A stretch of DNA of 8,130 nucleotides, from NCBI GenBank assembly GCA_021822995.1, contig JAKAPN010000039.1, positions 1 to 8,130 on the forward strand, written 5' to 3'. Positions within the stretch are counted from its first letter, which is position 1. The number at the start of each line of letters is the position of its first letter. Under the pieces are notes generated by a model. That model worked only from the letters and a program-made list of their open reading frames with translations, was not told the DNA's origin and searched no databases. A program made the translations under genes and the position numbers. This DNA is from an archaeon. GTDB lineage: Archaea; Thermoproteota; Nitrososphaeria; Nitrososphaerales; Gagatemarchaeaceae. This document shows, piece after piece, positions 1 to 5,478 of this stretch.

Positions 1-1
1 T

Positions 2-475
2 ATCGGGATAGCGTACAACAGCACCCACGTCTTTTTTGACGAGGAGTTCGAGAACGATTACATCAACCTGGGCATTTCGACGACTGGTCCGACGACTGCC
101 AATCCCTATTACGTCACCATGAGGGGGACCCCAATCGCAGGGACCCCCAAGGCAGAGTCAATCTACATCGGCTTCGACGCAACGCCGACGGCGGAGACGC
201 GGACCCAGCTCGACAACGCGCCGCATGACTACGGACCTGGTACACTGTTGGGCGGAGTCCTCCCTCCTTCAGGCTTCTTTGGAGGGTGCGGGCAGTTCAC
301 CACGGGGACCACCGTCTGCGCCGACAACTGGACCTTCAACCAGAGCACAGTCTACATTACATTCTCGCTTGAGCCCTTCATCAAAAACAACGGGCCGGGC
401 GTATACACCATCTACCTGATCACTGGTTCGAGCACCGACTCCGCGCTGACAACATATTCGATCTTCGTGTCCTAG
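2..475 (+). CDS. C-terminal part of a secreted/surface protein (5'-truncated by the window edge)
   Basis: The reading frame is open from the left edge to a TAG at 473-475, giving 157 residues. The first methionine, at 119, lies inside a continuous frame, so it is probably not the real start. The residues are rich in Thr, Ser, Gly, Asn and aromatics, with few charges. They contain three N-X-S/T sequons (NST, NWT, NQS), and two cysteines flank the middle of the visible part. This is typical of an exported archaeal cell-surface protein. The first visible stretch (IGIAYNSTHVFFDEEFEN) resembles the last beta strand of archaeal CAP/SCP-like domains, but that is a weak, memory-based match. The remainder looks like a beta-sandwich tail. 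No membrane anchor is seen at the C-terminus. The stop overlaps that of the convergent HIT gene. A secreted protein is fairly sure; a specific function is not. Confidence 0.75.
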   Translation: MGIAYNSTHVFFDEEFENDYINLGISTTGPTTANPYYVTMRGTPIAGTPKAESIYIGFDATPTAETRTQLDNAPHDYGPGTLLGGVLPPSGFFGGCGQFTTGTTVCADNWTFNQSTVYITFSLEPFIKNNGPGVYTIYLITGSSTDSALTTYSIFVS

Positions 476-939
476 CTTCCGGCCATTTCTCGCCGGATCG
501 ACGCCGCAGTCTCTTCCATCTCCGCCGGTGTGAACTTCCTTCTGTCAGAAAACCTCCCCTTGTCCTCCATCTTGACGGGGATGACGTGCACATGGACGTG
601 TGCGACCACCTGATTTGCAGCCTCCCCGTTATTCTGCACGAACCTGAACCCGTCCGCTTGCACCGCTGTAACGACTGCCTTGGAGACCTTGAAAGCCACC
701 CGGAATAGCTCTGCGATTTCCCCCTCCTTCATGTCCCAGATGGTCTCTCCATGTTCCTTGGGACAGACCAAGGTGTGCCCTCTTGAGAAGGGATAGATGT
801 CCAGAAACGCGATGTGCCGCTCGTCCTCATAGACTATGTTTGAGGAGGCATTTCGAGTCACAATCTGACAGAAGATACACCTGTCAGGCCCGCTCGTGGG
901 GCTAGAGAAGACGATTCTCCGTGCGGACGCCATCCACAT
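472..939 (-). CDS. HIT-family (histidine triad) nucleotide hydrolase/transferase, Hint-like
   Basis: From the ATG at 939 the product is 155 residues. It has an N-terminal CxxC pair (CIFC, residues 21-24), the conserved PFSRGHTLVCPKEH segment (50-63), NNGEAANQ (103-110) and the histidine triad HVHVHVIP (114-121). In the family, the middle triad histidine (residue 116 here) attacks the alpha-phosphate of purine nucleotide conjugates, and the CxxC helps bind a structural zinc. The protein should be soluble and cytoplasmic. The start is uncertain: the frame continues upstream to TTG codons at 972 and 957, and a second ATG lies at 933. The shared TATA-like element at 981-990 would place transcription initiation near 957-960, so I reject 972 and prefer 939, with 957 or 933 possible. 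The true substrate cannot be read from the sequence. Confidence 0.93.
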   Translation of the reverse strand: MWMASARRIVFSSPTSGPDRCIFCQIVTRNASSNIVYEDERHIAFLDIYPFSRGHTLVCPKEHGETIWDMKEGEIAELFRVAFKVSKAVVTAVQADGFRFVQNNGEAANQVVAHVHVHVIPVKMEDKGRFSDRRKFTPAEMEETAASIRREMAGS

Positions 940-980
940 TTCTTTCTCAGCAGACAACGTAAACCTTTCCAAGATGGCCC

Positions 981-990
981 TATCTTATTA
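981..990. promoter_or_regulatory. Probable bidirectional TATA-like element between HIT and zinc-ribbon genes
   Basis: TATCTTATTA on the plus strand reads TAATAAGATA on the minus strand, the only A/T-rich island in a GC-rich gap. It is centred about 33 nt before the zinc-ribbon ATG (1019) and about 47 nt before the preferred HIT ATG (939), so one element may serve both divergent genes. Confidence 0.45.
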
Positions 991-1018
991 CTCGCCCCGG
1001 CAGCGAGTCTGAGGCTTG

Positions 1019-1168
1019 ATGTGCGAGAGGTGCCACGCAGGCCAGATGCTCGAATATGAGAAGAGCCTTGGCCGCGGCGCCAAGACCGCCATTCTCCACG
1101 GTCTTAAATGCGAGAGGTGCGGCTACGTGGAACTGACCGACGATGATTCCGTTTGGTCCGCTGTCTGA
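1019..1168 (+). CDS. Small two-CxxC zinc-ribbon protein, 49 aa
   Basis: ATG to TGA gives a 49-residue protein, too short for most gene finders. It carries two zinc knuckles, CERC (residues 2-5) and CERCGY (31-36), joined by about 25 mostly polar residues, and ends in an acidic tail (TDDDSVW). The duplicated C-E-R-C motif with a Gly-aromatic after the second one is typical of archaeal zinc ribbons that bind one zinc and serve as nucleic-acid or protein adaptors. GAGG at 1011-1014 could be a weak ribosome site, and a TATA-like element lies about 33 nt upstream, so a near-leaderless message is likely. The stop is 2 nt from that of the convergent metallopeptidase-like gene. The molecular role is unknown. 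Confidence 0.72.
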   Translation: MCERCHAGQMLEYEKSLGRGAKTAILHGLKCERCGYVELTDDDSVWSAV

Positions 1169-1170
1169 AT

Positions 1171-1527
1171 TCAGCTCACGGCTGCCGCCGCGTGCTGGTA
1201 GGCGGCAATGAACTCCATCGCGAACTTGTCTGCCTGCTTCTCTGTGCCGCGGTGCTTGCCGCTCACCGACCTCAGATGGTGATAGAACTCGTGAATCATG
1301 ACAAACGGATCGTAAAGATATTCGCGTTTCGCGGCCAGGATCTCTTTCCTCCTCTGCGCATAGACGGCCGCAACTCCCTTGGTTCTACCTTCGACGACTC
1401 CCACTCCGAGCTTGGGGATTGACACCTTGTACCATCTGGAAAGCACCTTTACAGCTTCTTCCGTCTTCGAGTCGAGTATCAACGCCACGACGTAAGCCTT
1501 GACCTGGTCTTGGTCCGGGTCCAACAC
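1171..1527 (-). CDS. Small HEXXH zinc-metallopeptidase-like protein, 118 aa
   Basis: The key motif is HEFYHH at residues 79-84, a HEXXH zinc-binding helix with Glu80 as catalytic base. It is followed by a helix containing EKQADKFAMEF (96-106), in which Glu96 or Asp100 could be the third ligand. This arrangement, HEXXH then E-x-x-A-D/N-x-F-A, recalls the ImmA/IrrE-type minimal peptidase core. The N-terminal half is an alpha/beta segment with no recognisable domain, and there is no signal peptide or membrane segment, so it is probably cytoplasmic. The start is GTG at 1527. The frame is closed by TGA at 1546-1548, and a CTTAAG element centred about 25 nt upstream fits leaderless initiation. There is no HTH partner next to it, as ImmA would have. 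Metal binding is likely; peptidase activity and target are inferred. Confidence 0.82.
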   Translation of the reverse strand: MLDPDQDQVKAYVVALILDSKTEEAVKVLSRWYKVSIPKLGVGVVEGRTKGVAAVYAQRRKEILAAKREYLYDPFVMIHEFYHHLRSVSGKHRGTEKQADKFAMEFIAAYQHAAAAVS

Positions 1528-1548
1528 GTGCCTGGAATGCGTCGCTCA

Positions 1549-1554
1549 CTTAAG
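1549..1554 (-). promoter_or_regulatory. TATA-like element for the metallopeptidase-like gene
   Basis: CTTAAG lies 24-25 nt upstream of the GTG start at 1527, consistent with leaderless transcription. The motif is short, so this rests mainly on spacing that matches other genes in the window. Confidence 0.35.
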
Positions 1555-1770
1555 CAATCGCGGTAGGTGTTGTCCGTTGAGCCTTTGGTCAGGAATCGTT
1601 GATTCCGCAGTTAAACTCGACTCCGCGCAGTAACGGGTCCATGAACAGGCGCAGCAGGCACATCAGAATTGACGGACCGAAGGGAATGAGGTTCAGGGGA
1701 CCTCCTTCTTTGTTCTCCGTCGGCTGATTGGCGGTCCGACTATCATTAGCATCGCTCGACGGACTCTGCC

Positions 1771-2457
1771 CTACGGCGTGCAAGTGGGGTTGAAGTTGGA
1801 GTCGTATCCGCAAAGAGTCCACGCAATCACGGTTCCGTTGACTACCTGGAGCTGATCAGATCCTGTCGCGAGCGGGCTCCACTTGCCATCGCCGAAGCTC
1901 CAGATGAACCATGACTGACTTGCCGTCTGGTTCACGTCATTGATACCTGTAACGAAATGTTCTCCGTATTGGGGATACCAAGTGGCCTGCAGATTGCCAT
2001 CCAGAAGCACGAGGGTCGTCACATAGGCATTCCATCCGGGCTGCGCGGTCGAGTCGTTGTACCAATGCTCCGTCCCATTGCCGTAACTTACCAGCATGCG
2101 CACGTTGTAGACCAACGCCCTGTGGCCATTCCCACTAGACAGAGTTTGATACGACGCCCATAGAGAAGCCAGGTCAGACGCAGCTGTAAGATACGCAGGC
2201 GTGCTCGTGTTCAAATTCGAGACCGCACCGGCGAGCAGTGACAGCGTCTGGTTGTAGTCACGGAGGCTGTAGTTGTAGAGATACAACAGAGAGTTGTAGT
2301 CGGCTAGCGCTACGGTCAACTCCGTCTGATGATGTTGATCTAGCGACACTTCCTGTTGATACTCGCTGAAATATATCGCTGCGAAGGCGGAAGTTATCAG
2401 TAGCAGCGCTACCAATACCACGACTACCCCATAGAACGCTTGCCTGGAAATGGTCAA
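1771..2457 (-). CDS. Membrane-anchored extracellular protein with DUF4430-like (transcobalamin-like) C-terminus
   Basis: The product is 228 residues: one N-terminal membrane anchor (about 8-29), a helical, probably coiled-coil stalk (about 31-105), then a beta-rich domain (about 115-228). That last domain has the DUF4430-like pattern FVTGINDV (168-175), SWFIWSFGDGKW (182-193) and a final VVNGTVIAW (205-213), the fold seen in the beta domain of cobalamin-binding intrinsic factor and transcobalamin. Cys216 and Cys226 could form a disulfide. Seven N-X-S/T sequons (62, 69, 83, 127, 134, 176, 207), all after the anchor, support an outside location with N-glycosylation. The TTG start is well supported by GAGGAGG 5 nt upstream and by a 4-nt overlap with the upstream S-component-like gene. 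Ligand binding at the surface, handed to that membrane partner, is the likely role. Corrinoid as ligand is inference. Confidence 0.8.
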   Translation of the reverse strand: MTISRQAFYGVVVVLVALLLITSAFAAIYFSEYQQEVSLDQHHQTELTVALADYNSLLYLYNYSLRDYNQTLSLLAGAVSNLNTSTPAYLTAASDLASLWASYQTLSSGNGHRALVYNVRMLVSYGNGTEHWYNDSTAQPGWNAYVTTLVLLDGNLQATWYPQYGEHFVTGINDVNQTASQSWFIWSFGDGKWSPLATGSDQLQVVNGTVIAWTLCGYDSNFNPTCTP

Positions 2458-3056
2458 GCGCGCCTCCTCAGTCTGGGCATTACCAGCAGCGAAGCTGGCG
2501 CAAGGAGAGATCCGAGCGCGAAGTCGGCAAGCTCATGCGCCAAGGGAATGGGAAACGCGAAACCCGCCGCTTCAACCGCCAGGAGTTGAGGCAGATTCAG
2601 TCCAGGCCCGAACCACAACAGCGCAGTCGCAGCATTGGTCTCAAAATCCCAGAAGAAGGCACAGATCGCCAGGGTCGCACCTATGAAAAACGTCACAGGA
2701 GAGACCACCTTCTCATCTGTCCGCCAAATCTTCGCAGCACCCCAACCTGCGAAGGCGAATACCAACTCGCCGCCGACGAGGAACGGAGTGATGGCGCCTG
2801 CTGTCCCCCACGGACTGACGACGCTCCAGACCGTCTCAGATACGAGTGCTACGGCTGCCCCTTGTTTGAAGCCGTAAACGAAAGAAACCATGAAAACGAC
2901 CGTGTCTAGGAGTTTGAAACTAACAAACGGCGCAAGGGCGAAGTCTGTCGCAACCACAAGCGCGCTGAACACCGCAACAATGGCGACGTCTGACTGGCGC
3001 AAGGCTGGTTGGATTATCCAACCAGTGAGGCTATAAGTTCTCCGCGAGGAAAACAT
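2454..3056 (-). CDS. Multi-spanning membrane protein, ECF-transporter S-component-like
   Basis: The product is 200 residues and almost entirely hydrophobic after residue 22. I estimate five or six membrane segments (about 23-44, 49-63, 66-82, 90-111, 119-138, 155-193). The layout, with a first helix after a short basic N-terminus, a Gly-rich second/third helix pair (VSFVYGFKQGAAVAL) and a size near 200 residues, matches substrate-binding S components of energy-coupling-factor importers. The tail RLRRRA is basic, so the C-terminus is probably cytoplasmic. No ATPase (A) or T subunit is in the window, so it would need modules encoded elsewhere. It overlaps the DUF4430-like gene by 4 nt and is the promoter-proximal gene. 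ATG 3056 follows a TATA-like element by 22 nt. A TTG at 3002 would give a more compact N-terminus and place the palindrome at 3005-3025 upstream of the start. The substrate is unknown. Confidence 0.72.
   Translation of the reverse strand: MFSSRRTYSLTGWIIQPALRQSDVAIVAVFSALVVATDFALAPFVSFKLLDTVVFMVSFVYGFKQGAAVALVSETVWSVVSPWGTAGAITPFLVGGELVFAFAGWGAAKIWRTDEKVVSPVTFFIGATLAICAFFWDFETNAATALLWFGPGLNLPQLLAVEAAGFAFPIPLAHELADFALGSLLAPASLLVMPRLRRRA
2463..2469 (-). promoter_or_regulatory. Strong Shine-Dalgarno site fixing a TTG start
   Basis: GAGGAGG sits inside the last codons of the S-component-like gene, 5 nt before the TTG at 2457. It is one of the clearest ribosome sites in the window and, with the TTGA start/stop overlap, indicates coupled translation of the second gene of the operon. 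Confidence 0.75.
3005..3025. promoter_or_regulatory. Perfect 21-nt palindrome, candidate operator or mRNA hairpin
   Basis: Two 10-nt arms, CTGGTTGGAT and ATCCAACCAG, flank one central T at 3015 with no mismatch. It lies 31-51 nt inside the annotated S-component-like gene, close to its predicted transcription start. A further CTGGTT half-site occurs at 3071-3076, overlapping the TATA-like element. As RNA it could form a 9-bp stem with a 3-nt loop. An operator for the divergent HTH protein is a reasonable guess, not shown. Confidence 0.6.
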
Positions 3057-3072
3057 TTGACAAGACGGAACT

Positions 3073-3084
3073 GGTTAAAGATAG
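3073..3084. promoter_or_regulatory. Probable shared TATA-like element between S-component-like and DUF4443 genes
   Basis: GGTTAAAGATAG is the A/T-richest part of the 49-nt divergent gap. It lies about 27 nt before the TTG of the plus-strand gene and about 22 nt before the ATG of the minus-strand gene, so the two transcription starts would be mutually dependent. Confidence 0.45.
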
Positions 3085-3105
3085 CCTTGGAGCCGACCGA
3101 CAGGA

Positions 3106-3726
3106 TTGATTGAGCTTGCGGAGTTTTTGAGGCTCATAGAGAAGAAGGAACTTGGCCCATCTCCAGGCTTCAGCAGGGAGCACTCGTTACTCGCCTTCAT
3201 GTTACTGGCGAAGTCGAAGGCGGTAGGAAGGCAGACTCTCGCCGCCGGCGCTGGTGTGGGAGAAGGTTCCATTCGGACGATACTGAAGAAGCTAAGACAG
3301 GCAGGCCTCGCCGAGGTCAAGCCTGCTGGGATCCAGCTCACCGAGGGCGGCTTACGCGCACACCGAGCGATTCTGAAGACTCTGACCTTCCCTGTAACCC
3401 TCCAAGGTTCGACGCTTTCTGTGGGGCAGTGGCAAGCAGGAATCTTGGTCCGTTCGGCGGCGAAATCGGTTACAACCGGCATACAACAGCGTGACGCATC
3501 CATCAGGCTCCACGCAGAGGGGGCGACGTCCTACGTATACAGGGGAAACAGGTTCGCTGTTCCAGGCGGGTCCTCAGACTGCGAGAAGGACTTCCCCAGT
3601 GTGACCTGGACTGCGCTGCGCGCGGAGCTCAGGCCGCGTGACGGAGATGCTATAATCGTCTGCGGGGCGAAAGAGGAGACCACTGCAAAGCTCGGAGCAA
3701 TCTCAGCAGCACTGACCTTAGTGTAG
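3106..3726 (+). CDS. HTH protein with C-terminal DUF4443 domain, putative transcription factor
   Basis: The product is 206 residues. Residues about 24-80 form a winged helix-turn-helix (SLLAFMLLAKSKAVGRQTLA, then GEGSIRTILKKLRQAGLAEV and a short wing, IQLTEGG). Residues about 95-206 match the archaeal DUF4443 pattern, including GILVRSAAKSVTTGIQQRDA, EGATSYVY and RDGDAIIVCGA near the end. The family's role is not established to my knowledge; an HTH joined to a small sensor-like alpha/beta domain suggests a ligand-responsive regulator. The frame is closed by TAG at 3082-3084, leaving TTG 3106 as the first usable start, about 27 nt after a TATA-like element, so the message is probably leaderless. 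It is transcribed divergently from the S-component/DUF4430 operon and ends exactly where the convergent MIP18-type gene ends. Confidence 0.85.
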   Translation: MIELAEFLRLIEKKELGPSPGFSREHSLLAFMLLAKSKAVGRQTLAAGAGVGEGSIRTILKKLRQAGLAEVKPAGIQLTEGGLRAHRAILKTLTFPVTLQGSTLSVGQWQAGILVRSAAKSVTTGIQQRDASIRLHAEGATSYVYRGNRFAVPGGSSDCEKDFPSVTWTALRAELRPRDGDAIIVCGAKEETTAKLGAISAALTLV

Positions 3727-4062
3727 TCACGCCTGCTGTGTAGGTGGGGTTTCTGGACCCGCAGCTGATTTGTTTACCTGCCTGTTTATGGCATCTGCGA
3801 AGTAGTGGCCCGTGACGACTACCCTGACCGACTTCACGCCCTTCACTTGGGTAAGGCCATCCTTGAGGTCCTGCGAAATCTTCAGCGCAAAGACCGGAGG
3901 GCAGAACTGGGTCGTGGCGTGGTACTCCACATCCACCTGTCCGTCTTTTATGTCCAGTTTGTCAATGAGGTTCATTTCGACTATAGGCATCCCGATCTCT
4001 GGGTCCACTACCTTCGAAACAGTCCTCTGTACCTCTCGCACGTCCACTTGTTCGGCCGACAT
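3727..4062 (-). CDS. MIP18/DUF59-family Fe-S cluster assembly factor
   Basis: The product is 111 residues, the usual size of a stand-alone DUF59 protein. It has the family start VDPEIGMPIVEMNLI (19-33), a beta strand VDVEYHATTQFCPP with the conserved Cys54 (43-56), an amphipathic helix, then GVKSVRVVVTGHY (75-87). Related proteins (SufT, PaaD, MIP18/CIA2) help deliver or mature iron-sulfur clusters, with the conserved cysteine implicated. It is cytoplasmic. A polar tail (about 95-111, rich in Pro and Gln) is extra and probably disordered. The start is ATG 4062, about 30 nt after CTTTTAG on its strand. The stop TGA directly abuts the stop of the convergent DUF4443 gene with no bases between. 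No other Fe-S assembly gene is near, so the client protein is unknown. Confidence 0.92.
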   Translation of the reverse strand: MSAEQVDVREVQRTVSKVVDPEIGMPIVEMNLIDKLDIKDGQVDVEYHATTQFCPPVFALKISQDLKDGLTQVKGVKSVRVVVTGHYFADAINRQVNKSAAGPETPPTQQA

Positions 4063-4088
4063 GAGATGAAAACGACTCCTTTCCGCTA

Positions 4089-4095
4089 CTAAAAG
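4089..4095 (-). promoter_or_regulatory. TATA-like element for the MIP18-type gene
   Basis: CTTTTAG on the minus strand is centred 30 nt before the ATG at 4062. A GGAAAGGAG further downstream could act as a ribosome site but is 13 nt from the ATG, so leaderless or short-leader initiation is more likely. Confidence 0.4.
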
Positions 4096-4425
4096 ATTGT
4101 CCCACCGTCTGCGCGCGGGTTTACAGGATGTCTAGGGGCGCGGGGGGGTTCCTGACAGTGCGACCCAAATCTGTGCCGACTCCCGTCCGGCCCATGGGGG
4201 GCCCCATAACCCGCCGAGCGTTGCCGACTCCGACAGGGTCCACCTTTACGGCGGGATGGATGGCGGGCCTTGCCCGCCTCAACTTGGTCGAATGTCTTTG
4301 CACGGGGGACTTGACCGAAGTCGCACACGAATTAAGCTGGATGCTCTCTTGAATACGTCAGACACTCCGGGGGTGCACTCGATTGTTCGGCTACAAGACC
4401 GGTCGAACAGGGGAAGAGTCGAAAG
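4096..4425. other. 330-base stretch without a convincing gene; possible structured RNA or gene remnant
   Basis: This is the most GC-rich part of the window, with G runs (GGGGGGG at 4142-4148) and several self-complementary parts. GTGCGAC (4158-4164) can pair with GTCGCAC (4320-4326). CTTGGTC (4284-4290) can pair with GACCGAAG (4313-4320) with one bulge; the G at 4320 is claimed by both pairings, so one would lose a pair. GGCGGGC and GCCCGCC (4262-4278) make a perfect 7-bp hairpin with a CTT loop. TGCCGACTCC occurs twice (4174-4183, 4222-4231). I found no RNase P, SRP or tRNA consensus. Overlapping frames on both strands are open for 60-79 codons, but none resembles a family I know. The minus frame 4121-4303 has a G-rich first codon position, as real genes do, so a small or decayed gene is not excluded. 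Confidence 0.3.
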
Positions 4426-5439
4426 TCAACCACGCGCTCTGAACCCATCCACCAACGTTCGCCAATTGGCATCCCCGTCGAAGGGGAGGTAAAGCCTCGC
4501 TCGGTCAATCAGGCCGCGGTATTTGGTGACGATCTTGTCGCCGATGTCTTCCCAACTCCCTTCTACTACGAACTCATCAAGAACGTCATCAGGGACTTCG
4601 TCAGGCATCTTCTTCCAATCTCCCTCCATCGAGCGGAGGCGGAGCTTGTCAGCTATGTCCCCCCAACCATGTAATTCCATAACCCGCCTGTAACTCTTGG
4701 TCGAAGCGTAGAACGCAATCTGCGCCCTATACGCTTCCTTTACGTTGCTCACCTCCTTGGAAGACTCGCCTACGGCGGCGAAGATTGATGCTGCTACAGC
4801 GACCTCAGTCCGCCTCCTCTTGGCCTTCGCCACACCTTGCTCGAGGGCGGGAATGATCACCTCCTCGAGGTATCTCACGGTATGGAGCGGGTGGACGTGC
4901 AGTCCTTCTGCGACTTCCCCTGCTACCTTGCACATCTCAGTGTTGACCCCCGCGACATAGATTGGAATCCTCGGGTAAGGGATCGATCCCGGGTTGAAAA
5001 ATGGGCTCATCAGGTCCAGTTGAAAAAACCGGCCGCTGAAGTTCAGCTTCGTCCCCTCCTGCCAGCTGGTCCATACCGATCTTATTGCAAGGATCTCCTC
5101 TCTCATCTTCGGAGCTGGAGCCTCCCATTTCATCCCGAACCTTCTCTCGATGTGCCCCTTCACCTGGCTCCCAAGACCCAGGATCATCCTTCCTCTTGAG
5201 AGACTTTGGATGTCCCAGGCTGTGTAGGCGAGCGTGGTGGGGCTCCTTGCGAACGCGACCGCGATTGACGTACCGAGCGCTATCTTCCCGGTCGTCCCCG
5301 CGGCCACTGCGAGCTGCACGAATGGGTCGTGCTTGGTCTCGTTAACCCAGAAGCAGTCAAACCCGAACTCTTCGGCCTTCTTAGACAACGCGGCTGCCTC
5401 TGCAGGTTCGCTGACCGCGACCTCAGCATCTATCTGCAT
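4426..5439 (-). CDS. F420-dependent LLM-class oxidoreductase, TIGR03617 (MSMEG_2256-like) family
   Basis: From ATG 5439 the product is 337 residues, normal for a luciferase-like TIM-barrel oxidoreductase. Segments typical of the TIGR03617 subfamily run along its length: FGFDCFWVNETKHDPF (25-40), LGTSIAVAFARSP (55-67), AWDIQSLSRGRMILGLGSQV (74-93), HIERRFGMKW (96-105), FFNPGSIPYP (147-156), AGEVAEGLHVHPLHTVRYL (173-191), IAFYASTKSYRRVMELHGWG (241-260). Family members use coenzyme F420 for hydride transfer; the substrate here is unknown. It should be cytoplasmic. I reject the longer start at ATG 5496. CTTTAAGAGG sits 28 nt before ATG 5439, and the shorter N-terminus (MQIDAEVAV) is the family norm. 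The gene is alone on its strand and divergent from an EamA transporter, which might move a related metabolite. Confidence 0.93.
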   Translation of the reverse strand: MQIDAEVAVSEPAEAAALSKKAEEFGFDCFWVNETKHDPFVQLAVAAGTTGKIALGTSIAVAFARSPTTLAYTAWDIQSLSRGRMILGLGSQVKGHIERRFGMKWEAPAPKMREEILAIRSVWTSWQEGTKLNFSGRFFQLDLMSPFFNPGSIPYPRIPIYVAGVNTEMCKVAGEVAEGLHVHPLHTVRYLEEVIIPALEQGVAKAKRRRTEVAVAASIFAAVGESSKEVSNVKEAYRAQIAFYASTKSYRRVMELHGWGDIADKLRLRSMEGDWKKMPDEVPDDVLDEFVVEGSWEDIGDKIVTKYRGLIDRARLYLPFDGDANWRTLVDGFRARG

Positions 5440-5461
5440 GCGCCTGGCAGTCTTCAGTATG

Positions 5462-5471
5462 CCTCTTAAAG
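5462..5471. promoter_or_regulatory. Shared TATA-like element for the oxidoreductase and EamA genes
   Basis: CCTCTTAAAG on the plus strand reads CTTTAAGAGG on the minus strand, near-symmetric around TTAA. Its centre is 28 nt from the ATG at 5439 on the minus strand. On the plus strand it points to initiation near 5494, which is downstream of the ATG at 5479 but just before a TTG at 5500. Confidence 0.55.
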
Positions 5472-5478
5472 CCGAACC

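Noticed and set aside
1592..1606. Hairpin GGAATC-GTT-GATTCC as a terminator
   Set aside because: The 6-bp stem is expected by chance in a sequence this long. It is about 165 nt beyond the nearest stop on the minus strand and has no following T run.
2535..2909. Plus-strand frame of 124 codons, and a neighbouring one at 2450-2686
   Set aside because: Both are antisense to the S-component-like gene. The products are rich in Arg, Gln and Pro, typical of shadow frames opposite a hydrophobic protein.
3075..3503. Minus-strand open frame of 142 codons with many cysteines
   Set aside because: It lies fully opposite the HTH half of the DUF4443 gene. The cysteines are not arranged in CxxC pairs, and it reads as the antisense of a GC-rich gene.
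4158..4326. RNase P or SRP RNA in the GC-rich gap
   Set aside because: Neither the GAGGAAAGTCC and ACAGAAA elements of RNase P RNA nor the GGAAGGAAGCAGC loop of SRP RNA is present on either strand. It is kept only as an unassigned structured candidate.
4979..4990. 12-nt palindrome GGGATCGATCCC
   Set aside because: It lies deep within the oxidoreductase coding region, and 6-bp arms are expected by chance about twice in a window of this size.
4837..5199. Plus-strand frame of 120 codons
   Set aside because: It is opposite the well-supported F420-dependent oxidoreductase and has no family resemblance.
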